From Cardinalis cardinalis (Eukaryota; Chordata; Aves; Passeriformes; Cardinalidae), in contig JACDOX010000061.1 in NCBI GenBank assembly GCA_014549065.1, positions 2,222,279 to 2,286,278 of the forward strand: 64,000 nt of DNA, read 5' to 3'. This document shows, one piece after another, positions 39,043-50,300 of the stretch (its first letter is position 1; each line of letters begins with the position of its first letter). The notes below the pieces were generated by a model that was not told the origin of the DNA, made no database searches, and saw only the letters and a program-made list of their open reading frames with translations. The position numbers and the translations under genes are program-made.

Positions 39043-42000
39043 AGGAGCTTCCCTACCTGCACTCATCACTACTAAAATAATCCCTCTGCTCCACCCAGCT
39101 ATTAGGCCCTAATTCATCAAAATCCCTGAACCAGAAAGCAAACTTTAGTGGGTGAGAAGCCCCTTGGAAACTGAAGNATGACTCATGATCCTAAACCTGT
39201 GCTGCTGCCTTTGTACTCTTGGCCATTGATAGAATAATTTTAATGAGGCAGATGAGGGTTGTACAAAACACTGAATAATAGTCAATAAATTGTTGCCAAT
39301 GTAGTGCACTGCCACTTGCCTAATATCAAGCACCATGGACTTATTAATTCACTGGCTGTTACTTTGTCTTACCATGGGATAAGATGAAGCAGAGGTGTAA
39401 GGAGCAATCTCAGCTTCTGTTATTAAACTGTCTGGAAGAGGAAATGTCCCAGAGGAGGGCACTTTGTTCCCCACACACATTTATATAAACACGCACCTTA
39501 TGTGGCATGTGTTCAAAGCCTCCCTGCCTCTGCTCACACAAGTGGGAGGATGAGGCCCCTTCCTAATTCAGGTNGTGTCATTTGTATGTCCCTCAAACTT
39601 GTAAAGGTCTTTGCTCCATCTGGGAGAAGCTGAAGGAAAAATAGACAAAAAGGAGCTCCAGAATGAAAGTCACCATGTAAGGGATGAAACAAAAGAAATG
39701 TGAACACGCCAGGAATAGCAAGGCATGGCAGGAAACAGCAAGAGGATGTCCCTTTTCTCCTCCTAGCTGGAGTTTCATGAAGGTTCTTATTTTGTTCCTC
39801 ATCCTGAGCCCTGAAAGAGCAAAAAGTTCATTTGTCCTAAAGCATAATACTATTAAAAATACAACTTACAGATCTTGGAAATATATTAATTACAATATTA
39901 GATGCACAATTGAGAGCTTCTTTAGGGGGATGGAAGGGCATGAGGACCTTTAAGGCACTTGAGTTTTAAAAACAGCTAAAATTTCCCTTCTTCAGCCCTT
40001 AGCTGAGGTTTCCACAACCACCCTCCTCAGTGATGACAGAGNACTCAGGGTGCACAAAGGAGTTCACTGGGGGAAGAATCTCTGCAGGAGCATGGCCACT
40101 GATACCTCAGACAACAGAAAAGGTTCTAGAAATAGATTTTTTTGGAACAACTCTACATTCAATGTGAAAAAAAATGCAGAAAGGAGGAAAAGTAAAACAG
40201 AATTAAGTCAGATTTCTGTCAAATAATTCTGACAAGGGTCCNAGATATTTTTGATTGCCTGCATGGCCTCTGTCAGGACATTTTCTTCANCCCTTTTGCC
40301 ACCATTAAAACCAAGGGAAATACATAACACAAGTGCAAAGAATTCTTCAGTCATTAGCACTGGTTAGGGCAAAAATTTCACCTTNTCAGGAAGAAGTGAG
40401 CTGTAGAAAAGCTTAAAAAGAGGGTTATATTTTAATAACATTNAAAAAAATAAAAAGGCAGTAGGGCTATCTATTCAGTGGGAATCCAACAAGAAAACAA
40501 TTGTCTTACAAGGGCAATTGAAAATCAAAGTGAATGAGTATTTATAGCAACTGAACTGTTTAAAACAACAAACTGAAACTGCAGCACCAACTACTTCACA
40601 AAGTCATATTCTTGAAGAAGGGGGGAAAAAAAAGATCAAAGATCTGCAGGCAGCCAGCTCTGCATACAAGTGGCTTTATCAGCTCTTGGCTGTGTTAAAG
40701 GGAGTCAGGCATCCTGAAAGAGAAAGCATTTAATGAGGTGATGAACAACACTTTCTTGGCCTTAATTATAAGGATAGGACTAAGCAACAATAATTGCAGG
40801 ATAAATTATTGTCAAGAGATATTTCCAAACAACAACAAAAAACCCATGTCATTATCAAACAATTATTTTAAGTCTCATTTACATATAAAAAAGAATAAAT
40901 GGAATAGTCCTCTTTTTCTTTTCCATTTGTGGGGGTGGTGGAAATTTTCAGGGTGGTGCATGGGAATTAGAGGCACTACACCCAATATTGCTAATGACAG
41001 ATTAATTCTCTGCAGATCACTCTGGGAATTGTGAGTTTGTATCCAAGAGCAAAATTCAACACAAGAAAAGCTCAAATCTCTGTGATGTGCCCCCAAAGAA
41101 TCCCACATATTTAATAATAGGAACAGAAGACCAACTTCCTCACAAAGCAGCTCTCAAACTAAACAGCAGGAAAGTTCCATTTAGGACAGAGAGNAGTAAG
41201 TCTGAGGTGTAGTAAAGCAGATGTGCACATAAGCTGCTCAGACCTTATCAGATGAGCCTTTTAAAAGCTCAGGTAGAAGAAATGAGGTGCACCCAGCAGC
41301 CTTGAGTCAAACAGGGCTGCAGGAGCCAACACGGCTATGTCATACCAACAGAGACATGAGATCATGGCAGTTGCTCTGGGGCATTTATCTCAACACCACT
41401 TCGTGCCTACAGCTCCCAAGCAGTGGAAGACCAGGAGGTTTTTGGCACCAGGAATGGTGCAGAGCCAGGTCTACTTTCCCACATCAGCAAGGGAGCAAAG
41501 CACCAGGCAGATTTTCAAAATGGTTCCTGCTCAGCTTTTAAAATTAACAGCCCCATCTGTGAAGGAACTCAGAAATTACTGGTTGCCATTGGTTTCTGAA
41601 CTTTGTTTTTTTAAATCCTGATTATATTTGCCATTACCAGATAGTCATTCTGGGTTGGTAAACCAAAGTCCTGATGTTAAGACAGATTTTTTCAGAAGTT
41701 GGGGGAGTTTCTCTCACAGAAAATGCAGTCCCTTAAAATTGTTTTTAGTTATTCCTCAAATCCCAGTTTTACCAAAGAATTGGATGTTTTGAATAATAGT
41801 AATCTTTGTCTCATGTATACATACTTAACAGAAATTAAACATATTTAGTGATTGGGAATAGAACACAGGTTTGTATAAGGTTATAAGGTACTAGAGATCC
41901 AAAGTCTGATTTTCAAACTGGATAAAACCACATTTTACACATTTCATCCATTTCACAAAATGCAAAATCCATTCCATAAATTAGACAAGTGATTTCCCAC

Positions 42001-43025
42001 TTGTATTTCAGAAATATTTTGAAGCCCACAGACTACTCCAAAGGAGTCTATACAGAAATATGTCAAAAGCAGCATTCAGTAGGCTTGCATTTGCTGTAGT
42101 GAAGCCTAAAAGATCCTCAGGAAAGGCTCCATTAATTTAAAGCCCTTCTCAGCCACATGGTCCTAGCTCACAACTTAAATAAACGGGTTCAAAAGGTGCA
42201 AACAATTGAGAAAAAAATTCCTGAGATTCTGTAAATGNTTATAGAGCTACAAGGTAGTAAGGCAAAATCAGTTTAATCCAAAGTTAGTAATTTTTAAGAT
42301 TCTGGCCAAATCTGTGGGATATGATTTGGACTCTAGATACTAATTACCTATGACTGATGGTTCTAGTGACAAGGACAGGATAAATACGTATTTCCTTCTA
42401 CTACTTTGCTTCCTGACATGAGATGGCACACTAGCAGTTTCATATCTGCTCTTATTGTGTTTATTGTAAATTAAAGCCTTGGCTTGCAAAATACAGAGAA
42501 AAGCACAGTTCTTATTTCAAAAGCTCCCTCTAGCTTTTCCTAACTGTTCATTACCAGAGTTTTTCTGATGATCTGCTAGAAAAAGCAGCTTAGAGTCAAA
42601 GGTGGTCTCATCAGTCTTAGAGAAACACAAGCACATATTGTATAACCAATTTCAAGTAGGTTTTTAATTTGTAAAAGCCACACAGTTAGGATGACATTAA
42701 AAACNCACCCCCTTCTTTTGATTCAAGATCAAAGAGATTTTTAGAAAAGTGACATAACCCTCAGATGTCCCAGAAAACCACATTTGCCACAATTAACCAG
42801 CTCCAGCCTCCAAGCCTCAGACACAGAGAGGAGCTGGGACAGCATGTTCAGAGCAGCGAGGGTTCACTGCAGTTGTGGGCACGTTTGGAGTAAACAAGCA
42901 CAGGTCAAGCTCCCCACAGGCTTCGTTCTAGCCTGTGACAACCAGGGGCAGACGGTCAAAGGGAGCTGGAAATGAGTGCTCTGGGATTGCAGCAAGGTCC
43001 CAAGGCAGAGGAAAGCAGCACAGCC

Positions 43026-43031
43026 TCACTN
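43026..43031. repeat. 5' target-site duplication of solo LTR
   Basis: TCACTN immediately precedes the LTR. It pairs with TCACTG at 43448-43453, so the unresolved base is predicted to be G. Confidence 0.75.
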
Positions 43032-43447
43032 TGTGGTATTTTCGGGGTCCCCCATTGTGGGGAGGAAAGATGAATCTGACTCCATGTTCTTAGAAGGCTA
43101 ATTTATTTTTGTTACTATATTGTCTTAAAGAATGCTACACTAAAACTATACTAAAAAATAGAGAAAGGATACATACAGAAGGCTTAACAAGATACTAATG
43201 AAAAACTAGGGACTCTCCAGAGTCCTGACACAGCCTGACCACGATTGGCCATTAAGTTGAAAGAATTCACATGAAACCAATCAAACAACCACCTGATGGA
43301 TAAACAATCTCCAAACCACATTCCAAAGCAGCAAAACATACAAGAAGCAAATGAGATAATATTGTTTCCCTTTTTCTCTGAGGCTTTTCAGCTTCCCAGG
43401 AGAGAAATCCTGGCCAAGGGATTTTTCCAGAAAATGTGATGGTGACA
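43032..43447 (-). mobile_element. Solo LTR of an endogenous retrovirus (ERVK-like)
   Basis: The 416-bp segment starts TGTGGTATTT and ends GGTGACA on the plus strand, giving TGT...ACA termini. It is flanked by the 6-bp direct repeats TCACTN/TCACTG. I recognise the overall sequence as an LTR common in songbird genomes, read on the minus strand. In that orientation a CCAAT box lies at 43248-43244 and an AATAAA polyadenylation signal at 43107-43102, about 70 bases before the 3' end. No internal viral region or second LTR is present, so this is what remains after LTR-LTR recombination. The 6-bp duplication favours class II (ERVK-like) integration; that class assignment is inferred. The open frames crossing it are chance frames. 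Confidence 0.88.
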
Positions 43448-43453
43448 TCACTG
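43448..43453. repeat. 3' target-site duplication of solo LTR
   Basis: TCACTG directly follows the terminal ACA of the LTR and matches the 5' copy at five of five resolved bases. Confidence 0.78.
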
Positions 43454-46189
43454 AACTCGCCATGCCCCATGGANTCAGAGCAGCGAGCAGCGGATCCGCA
43501 GCTCCAAACGCGGTGGGGGCCACTGACACTGCACAGGTGAACTGCCCAGGTGCACAGGGTCCAGATTCTTCTTTTCATCCAGAGGCAAACTAAGCAGTCT
43601 GGTGACTGCCCTGAGCTCTGGGATAGCAGAAGCAGAGATAAATGCAAGAAAATACTGAGATTCCATAGAAAGAAGAGCTAAGGAGATGGGAAGTTCGAAG
43701 GTAGGCTTTACCTTCAAGCTACCCCAGCGTGCTCTTGGAAATTCTGCATACAATGTCTTCTGCTAAAACTTGATGTGAGACAGCTGAACAAGGTATCTGG
43801 TTTCAGGATGCCCAAGGTCTACTCAGTCTCTCCCATAAAACTGTTACAGGACAAAGAGGTGAAACCACAGGTATTCCAGAAAGGTGAGATGAGAAACCCA
43901 CCACAAAAGACAGCACAGATGTAAAGGAAACAGATGAGGATGATAAACAATTTTCTGTGAACATGGATAACTTCTATGAGAGAAGGTGATGCTTTAAAAC
44001 CACCTTCATTATAAAAGAAAGAGCAAGAGTTTGCAGTGGATTATCCATCACAGCTGTGTTTAAACCTCAAAGGATGGCTTTAGCTGCAGTGGAAGCATGT
44101 CATCAGAACAGAAGAGGACACTGACAGTGGGCCAGTGTCCAGTAAGAATGCATTTCTAACACTGCCTATAGCTGCTGGGGCAAATCAGCACCACCAGAGT
44201 CTCCTCCACTGCTCTCAGGTACCAGGGGGAATCTCAGCACATACAGCACCCAGGNGAGCACACACATGAGCCCATAGCAGAGATCAGTCCTAACACTGCC
44301 AGTCCAAACTGGGTAGGAGCCTCAGTCCTGCTGACAATTCCCTTTTATCTTCAGCAATAGAGGTTTTAGAGCCAAAGTCCAGTTCCATTGCTGTGGGTGT
44401 ATTAATAGGAGAGATTACAGCTACTCAGAAAGCACATCCATAACCTTCCATAGTGCCCTCTGTTCCTGCAGCACATACATTCCTCACTGGAGATATCAGA
44501 TCAAATAAAGACATATCAATTCAGCAGGTGCTACTGCCCACTCAACCACCACCCAGGGAGTGGACTAGAAACACAGATTTAACCTTTAAATTAAATGGGA
44601 ATGAAGGGGAATTTCAGTCGTTTTGCAGGCCATCACCAGAGGAGCTATGGCCCACATCTTGTGAAATGCTGATATAGATGAGTAGCAAATAATGCACAAT
44701 CTTCTATATTCTTTTTTATATATTTTAACTTCCTCCTATCTTTATGCACTTTCACAGAGATCTAAGATTTCACAGCATTAAAGCACTCTGTGTGCTGTAG
44801 GAAGGGATAAAAAGACACATTATGAGTTTAAAAACTAAGGATTTCATGGGAGAGTTAAAATTGTCACTAAGGGAACACCAGAAAGAATTACTGATTTTTC
44901 AGACTGCTTCTACATCAAAGGATTAAATAAGAAAACCAAAGTCTTTTCTAAACTCAAGCAAACGTACAGACAATGTCAAAGCTATTTGGTCACAAATTGG
45001 AGCCATCATTTTCACTTTGAAGGCCTGCACAAGAAGCTATTCTGCACTGGAACTGCCACAGAAATTGAAGGGAGAAAATGAATGGGACAGGGGAAATATG
45101 GACTTACAGCTCTGAAAGAGTGTAAAGTGCAATGTAGAAGCAATATTTATATGAGACACCAGAATGCTAAAGACTTTCCTATTGCCCATCACTGACTGTG
45201 ATATATGGGCTGTGGTTGTCACACATACAGAAGGACAAACCTGAATTGGATTGTCCTCTGTGGAATCAAACTGTTTGTCCCTACAGGGCATTAGAGCTCC
45301 TGCTCACTGTCACTGGAGNGATCTCAAACCCCTCTTTGTTCATGGATGCAGAAGTGGGTCCATCACCCAACAGAGCTGGTGAGAAAAACAAATTATGAAA
45401 ACATTCAGCCCTATTCTGAAAATCAAATTGGCCAGTGGGTTAACAACCACAGCAGATCAGACAGCTTCAGTTTGTCTTGACTTTGTAAATTGCCCTGTTC
45501 AGAGACTTATATAAAGACCACCAGCCAGCCTAAATACTGTGGGCTGACTTGGAAAGAATGCTCTGAGTCTCCTGACTGGGACAGATTCAGACCTTCAGCT
45601 TCTCCAAGATGACCTGTACTAGGAACATCCACACAGATCTCTGTTTTCACTCTTTTCATAGCCTGTGGCATGGTTCTGGCCCAGTATGTTACCCTTAGTA
45701 CTGCAATTATTTACAATAACTCATAATCGCAATGATAGCAAAAGCTCTGACAGAGGAGAGGAGAGGGAAGAGGAAACTCCTTCTCTGAGATAACAAAACT
45801 GACAAACATCAGCCATCAGGATAACAAAACTGACAAACATCAGCCATCAGGAGTGCCATGGAAAGGGCCATTGGCAGGTGTAAGCAGCCCTGCATCTGTG
45901 CCACCCGACACCAGAACTCAGCACCAAACCCATCTGTACACACACAGAGATCCAGCAAATTCCTTCTGGGCTACATAGAGGAAGAAGTGGGTCCATTTAA
46001 CTGATTATAATTCCTAGAAGTCTCCCAGCATTGGTTTTTAAATGTATTCTTCTCTAAAAACGTTTCTTGCATGTCTATATTTCCATTTTCCTTGAGATTT
46101 CAAAAGAGTTGGCATTGTTAACTTTGAATATTGCTAGTTAATTGTTGGTGGGAAAAGACAAATTATGAGCAGGGGAACTGTTCTGGGAG
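43454..46189. other. Unique non-coding DNA, no gene seen
   Basis: No frame above about 92 codons and no known similarity. Contains the 31-bp tandem duplication annotated separately. Otherwise ordinary AT-rich sequence. Confidence 0.55.
45790..45851. repeat. 31-bp perfect tandem duplication
   Basis: The unit at 45790-45820 begins ATAACAAAACTGAC and ends CATCAGCCATCAGG, and it is repeated exactly at 45821-45851. Perfect identity suggests either a recent event or an assembly artefact from overlapping reads. Confidence 0.95.
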
Positions 46190-46420
46190 GATTTAGTGTA
46201 TTTGAATAATTCAGACCCCTGCCGTTAACGTGACAGGATTGTTTTTCTCCTGCAGTAGCCTGCTGCTACAAGAATTAAAACTGTCGTGGCAGGCTACAGC
46301 TTGGGCTAGGCCTTAGTAATGAGCTTTATCAGTCAATAAATGATTTTATGCAGCAAATTAAACTGTAAATTTGGTTTAGGTGGTAAATATTTAGAGAATA
46401 AAGATATCCAGCTAATGAGG
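46190..46420. promoter_or_regulatory. Candidate conserved regulatory block
   Basis: GTTAACGTGACAGG (TALE-type TGACAG), the inverted repeat GTAGCCTGC (46255-46263) / GCAGGCTAC (46289-46297), and CAATAAATGATTTTATG (46334-46350, PBX/HOX or CDX-like) occur in repeat-free sequence that keeps CpGs. The hairpin extends by a few wobble pairs but is too short for a microRNA precursor. Enhancer function is an inference. Confidence 0.36.
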
Positions 46421-47216
46421 AGACTGGGTGGGGGAAAAATGTAATGCAAATGTCAATCCTTTAAATCTTTGGTAGGCTAAAGCTCTGCAGAAAGTTTACT
46501 GCCACTGCCTTCTTTGTTTTTCTTTTTTTCTTTTTTTTTTGGCTTCTTAAAGACCAAGGGAGCACTATCTCAACTGTATTTACAGATGCTGGAGAAGGAG
46601 GCAAAGACTTTTTGGGGTATTGTGGAGCCACAATTCCATGCACTCACTTGACTTTGGGATTGAAGCACTAAGTGACCTTGTGCAAAAGAGACATCGAAGG
46701 CTGCTCCTGGCTGTACCTGCAGCTTACACAAAAAGATGTGTTTGGCCCTCAGTTGTGGCAAAAGAGAGCAGCAGCAGCAATCAGCACAGGTAACCAGTGC
46801 AAAATTCTCCTTCCAAACAGGAGACTGCTAGTAGGGTGACCTTTGGGCTCCCAAGCTCTCCTGGCTCACCCAAATCCTGCCCTGCTCTGTGGCCCAGCCT
46901 GGAGGGCACGTGCACAGCAAGGGATTCTGAGAACGTCAATAGATCAACAGGAGGAACATGGTTTAAAAAGGCACATCTGGATTAACGTGGATGAAAGAGC
47001 CTGAACAAATCAGCTGCACTCCTTCAAAGGTCAGGTGATTAACAATATGCTGTTNCAAGAGCAGGCAGGGAAACACTCTACCAAGAGCCTGATTTCCAAG
47101 ATGAGTCCTTGACTTCCAGCTATGCTCCAAGGATTATTCTTTCTCCAGGGAAGTTTTGGAAAATTTATTAATCTTGGCAAGGGCATCCATGTTCAAGATG
47201 AAAATTTTGCTTGTGG

Positions 47217-47230
47217 TTTTTTTTTTTTTG

Positions 47231-47262
<32 letters not shown>

Positions 47263-47282
47263 CTGGACAAGAAAAAAAAAAA
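47217..47282. repeat. Poly(T) followed by poly(A): fold-back
   Basis: T13, one G and T29 (47217-47259) are followed by the 12-base spacer ACTCTGGACAAG and then A11 (47272-47282); a further A8 comes soon after. The T and A runs can pair into a hairpin. The run length is probably unreliable in the assembly. Confidence 0.9.
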
Positions 47283-48723
47283 TCAGCTTTCAGAGAAAAA
47301 AAAATGTATGGGAAAAAATGTCAGTCAGCTCCATAAAGAATTGCTGCAACTCATCCTAAATCTAGGAGTGTTAACCTTGCCATCCTTTATCACTTTCTAA
47401 CAGTAGCAGCAATTTTTTTGTGATTTCTACTAGATCCTTTATTCTATACTTTCTGACAAGGAAAANATATGCATCCCATGACAGAACCCCTGAAACAATG
47501 GCTGTATTTANGCCTTCCAGGTGACACTGCCAGATGGTAAAATCTCAGGCAAACAAAGCCACAAGTGCCCANACCCTATGCAGGGCTAACACAGAACCTA
47601 GTCCAGGACAGAGAAGCCATCTCCTTTCCTGAGAATCACAAGAGAACTAAGAATTGATTTCAGAAACCCCATTTTGAGGTGGTTCCAGGCTCAGACACAC
47701 CAACAACACACAGAGAAACCCCCAACCACCACAGAGCCCCCAGGCCCCACATTCATCCTCTGGGGGAGCTCCTTGCTGATGCTCAGGTCAAAGTCGGCCT
47801 AGACATTTTACAAACCAGTTGATAAGGTATAAAACAAAGTCTGCACAAGGCCCTAAAGTGAAATTTGAAAAGGACACAGGTACATATTGAAAGGAAATTG
47901 AGCCACAGAATCCNCCAGTAAAACTCGGTCGGACCCACACACTGCACACTCCAAACAATATGCCATTAAGTGCAATAAATCCAAACAGCACCCTGGAGAT
48001 CTGTTTGGAAGATCAGAATATATATTGGGGATATAGTGTGGAAGGCTGTTTTTAACATGAAATCTATTCAATTGAAAGCTGTGGATGTTAACTGTTTCTT
48101 GAAAGACCCAATATACTAATGCAGTTTATTTANATGGCAGAGAACAAAACTTCATGTATCACCTTCTATATGCCTTTCTTTGATTAGATTGCCTCACTTT
48201 AATTACTAAATTCTGTTAAAGGACTTTCCACACAGATGTAATTTCATGCAGGTGTTACCTGGTGTAATGAAACCAGATGTTTCCAAATGCTCCCTCATTT
48301 GAGATGTGTGTGCTGCAATAGCCTGATTTGTATATCCATCAGTTCAAACTGGAAAAAAATGTGTCTGGGAGTGTTAACTGAGATCAGACTGTGAGGATAG
48401 AATGGGTAGTGCCACCTGTTGTCTCCTTTTCCCTACAAAAGTCTTGCACTTGTGCATAACTTTACTTTTAAATATCTTCCCCTATTGTTCCTGTTTTGAT
48501 TAATCCTGCAGGCTCTTTTGCAAAGCATATAGGGCACAGAGACATGGATGTANACATGGAAAAGGCATGTCTGATCTTCAGTGAACACAACCTTTCCATT
48601 GACATTTCAACATCATGTGCTTTATAGAATCTGTGAAGCTTTCCAGCTAATTTCTACAATGGACCAGAAANTTCTTGACTGGTTATGGAAGGAAACCAAA
48701 TATGTTTTTTGAGGTATATCAGT

Positions 48724-48747
48724 AGCAATTATCAAAGCAATTATCAA
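48724..48747. repeat. 12-bp perfect tandem duplication
   Basis: AGCAATTATCAA is repeated twice without mismatch. Confidence 0.9.
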
Positions 48748-49612
48748 GTATCCAAACAAAAGACCTCAAAACTCATTTTCATGTAAAAAAAAAAAATCAA
48801 AACTTTCATTATTGTAAAGTGACAACTGGCCAAATGACAGACCAAAGGNTTGAAGTGACAGAAAGAAGGGCCAATGTGCAGAAACACAGAGAGAAGAATG
48901 AAGCCCATACCACACCTAAGATGATAGCAGCTCTGGAGCAAGTTCTGTAACACCCAAACTTTTCATCAGTTTTCTGACAAGCCCAGTTCACCAAACAGAT
49001 CATGATCAGAGAAGTTGTTACACATCAGCCAGCACTGTCAGACACTGGGGGAAAATCCTCACCATCACACAGAGGTAAAACCAGGGGAACTAGCACAGAA
49101 AGCCTTTGCCAGTTGCAAACACAAAAAGGCTGTGATGAAATATTCAGATTTTGACCTAAAAGGAGCAAACCCAGCCCCAGTGACTCCAATTGGTCCTTCC
49201 AACACAAGCCTGAGTCAGAACCCCTTCCCATTTCTGCCCATTGTTCTGTCAAGCCCTGATGCTGCACAGATGCCACCAGCCCAGCCCTGGGCTCCAGCTC
49301 TGAACAATGAGCAGCAAAGGGCCCATGGGCAACAGCAGAAAGTTCAAAACTAACAGAAAAAAAGCAGTGGCACAAAAGCCTTGCCAGCCAGACAGCTCAA
49401 ACCAACCAAGACACTTTTTTTGGATTAGTTTTTTAATATTAAAAATAAACAAATAAACTTGAAAATATTCTGAAATTATGTATTCCCCTCGTCTTCCACT
49501 AAGTTTTAATTGTTTTGCAAAGTGGACATCACTTGGTAGGCACATGAAGACAGCACTGCAAGGTGGGGTATTGGGCATGAGGATGACACAAGGCTGCACA
49601 AACAGCCATGTG

Positions 49613-49630
49613 CACACACACACACACACA
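49613..49630. repeat. (CA)9 microsatellite
   Basis: Nine uninterrupted CA units, followed by A4. Confidence 0.95.
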
Positions 49631-50089
49631 AAAGCCATTTTATCTCATCTGTAGGCTCCAAATCTCTGTCTTCACAACTGTCTTTCTGAACGAATTCATT
49701 TTTATTTTGTGTTGTTTTCAGGGTTTGGGGTTTTTTTTGGTGGGGGGAGGAAAGGGAAGATATAGGCTAGCCAACTAAACTACTGTCTGCCCTCATTATT
49801 TCAATTCAGGGACTGACAGTACAAGACTTAATATTACAATAAAGCAAAACTGGTGTCAGCAAAAAAAAAAGTTTCGATGACACACTGATATGGAACACTA
49901 TGATACACTGGTAAAAACTATGTGAAAACCAGAAACACATAAGACTGCAATTTAATCTTTTTATTTGAAATATAAATATTGTTACTATCAAGCTTGACAG
50001 TATAGAAAATGTGTGCCCTGCAGCCTTCTGACAAAACAAAATTTATATTTAAAACTTCCTGAAATAATGCCTTTCATATGTGGAGTTTT

Positions 50090-50300
50090 GTCACATTGCA
50101 GCGGCTCTGAGCCTACCTTATGGTCCTGCACCTTTAATTATTTTATGCCTAGAAGACACATTTTAAATAGAAGAGGCGGGTTACAAGAGTTTTGACAGCT
50201 GTGGATGATTAAAATACTGACAACATGCACTATATAAAATTCCCTGAGGTTTTAGCTGGGTACTCATGCGAAAGTTAGCGATTCGATTCCCTCCCCCCCT
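50090..50300. promoter_or_regulatory. Candidate regulatory block with TALE and TATA-like motifs
   Basis: TTTAATTATTTTATGCC, then TGACAGCTGT (50193-50202, MEIS/TGIF-like), TATATAAA (50231-50238) and ATGCGAAAGTTAGCGATTCG with three retained CpGs lie within about 200 bases. The TATA-like string has no gene downstream in the window. A POL III type B box look-alike at about 50280 was tested and rejected as a tRNA. Low-confidence inference. Confidence 0.3.

Larger units (their letters stand above)
36651..43025. other. Unique non-coding DNA, no gene seen
   Basis: Frames up to 116 codons (38435-38785) show no known similarity. Single n characters are locally dense at 37354-37719 (six). T-rich and A-rich strings are common. 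Except for the small duplication and the ISRE-like site annotated separately, nothing is recognised. Confidence 0.55.
46421..50089. other. Non-coding DNA with homopolymer tracts
   Basis: A pyrimidine-rich tract of T with a few C lies at 46511-46540. Frames of 112-129 codons on both strands around 49015-49638 overlap each other and include a CA repeat, so they are not supported as genes. A T8 run and G6 run occur at about 49730-49747. No transposon body is recognised. Confidence 0.5.

Noticed and set aside
43267..43753. Minus-strand frames of 82-126 codons
   Set aside because: They cross the end of the solo LTR and its flank without similarity to retroviral proteins.
50245..50300. Possible tRNA gene: TAGCTGGGTA resembles an A box and GATTCGATTCC a B box
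   Set aside because: The putative T-stem strands (AGCGA and CCCTC) do not pair and no acceptor stem can be drawn.
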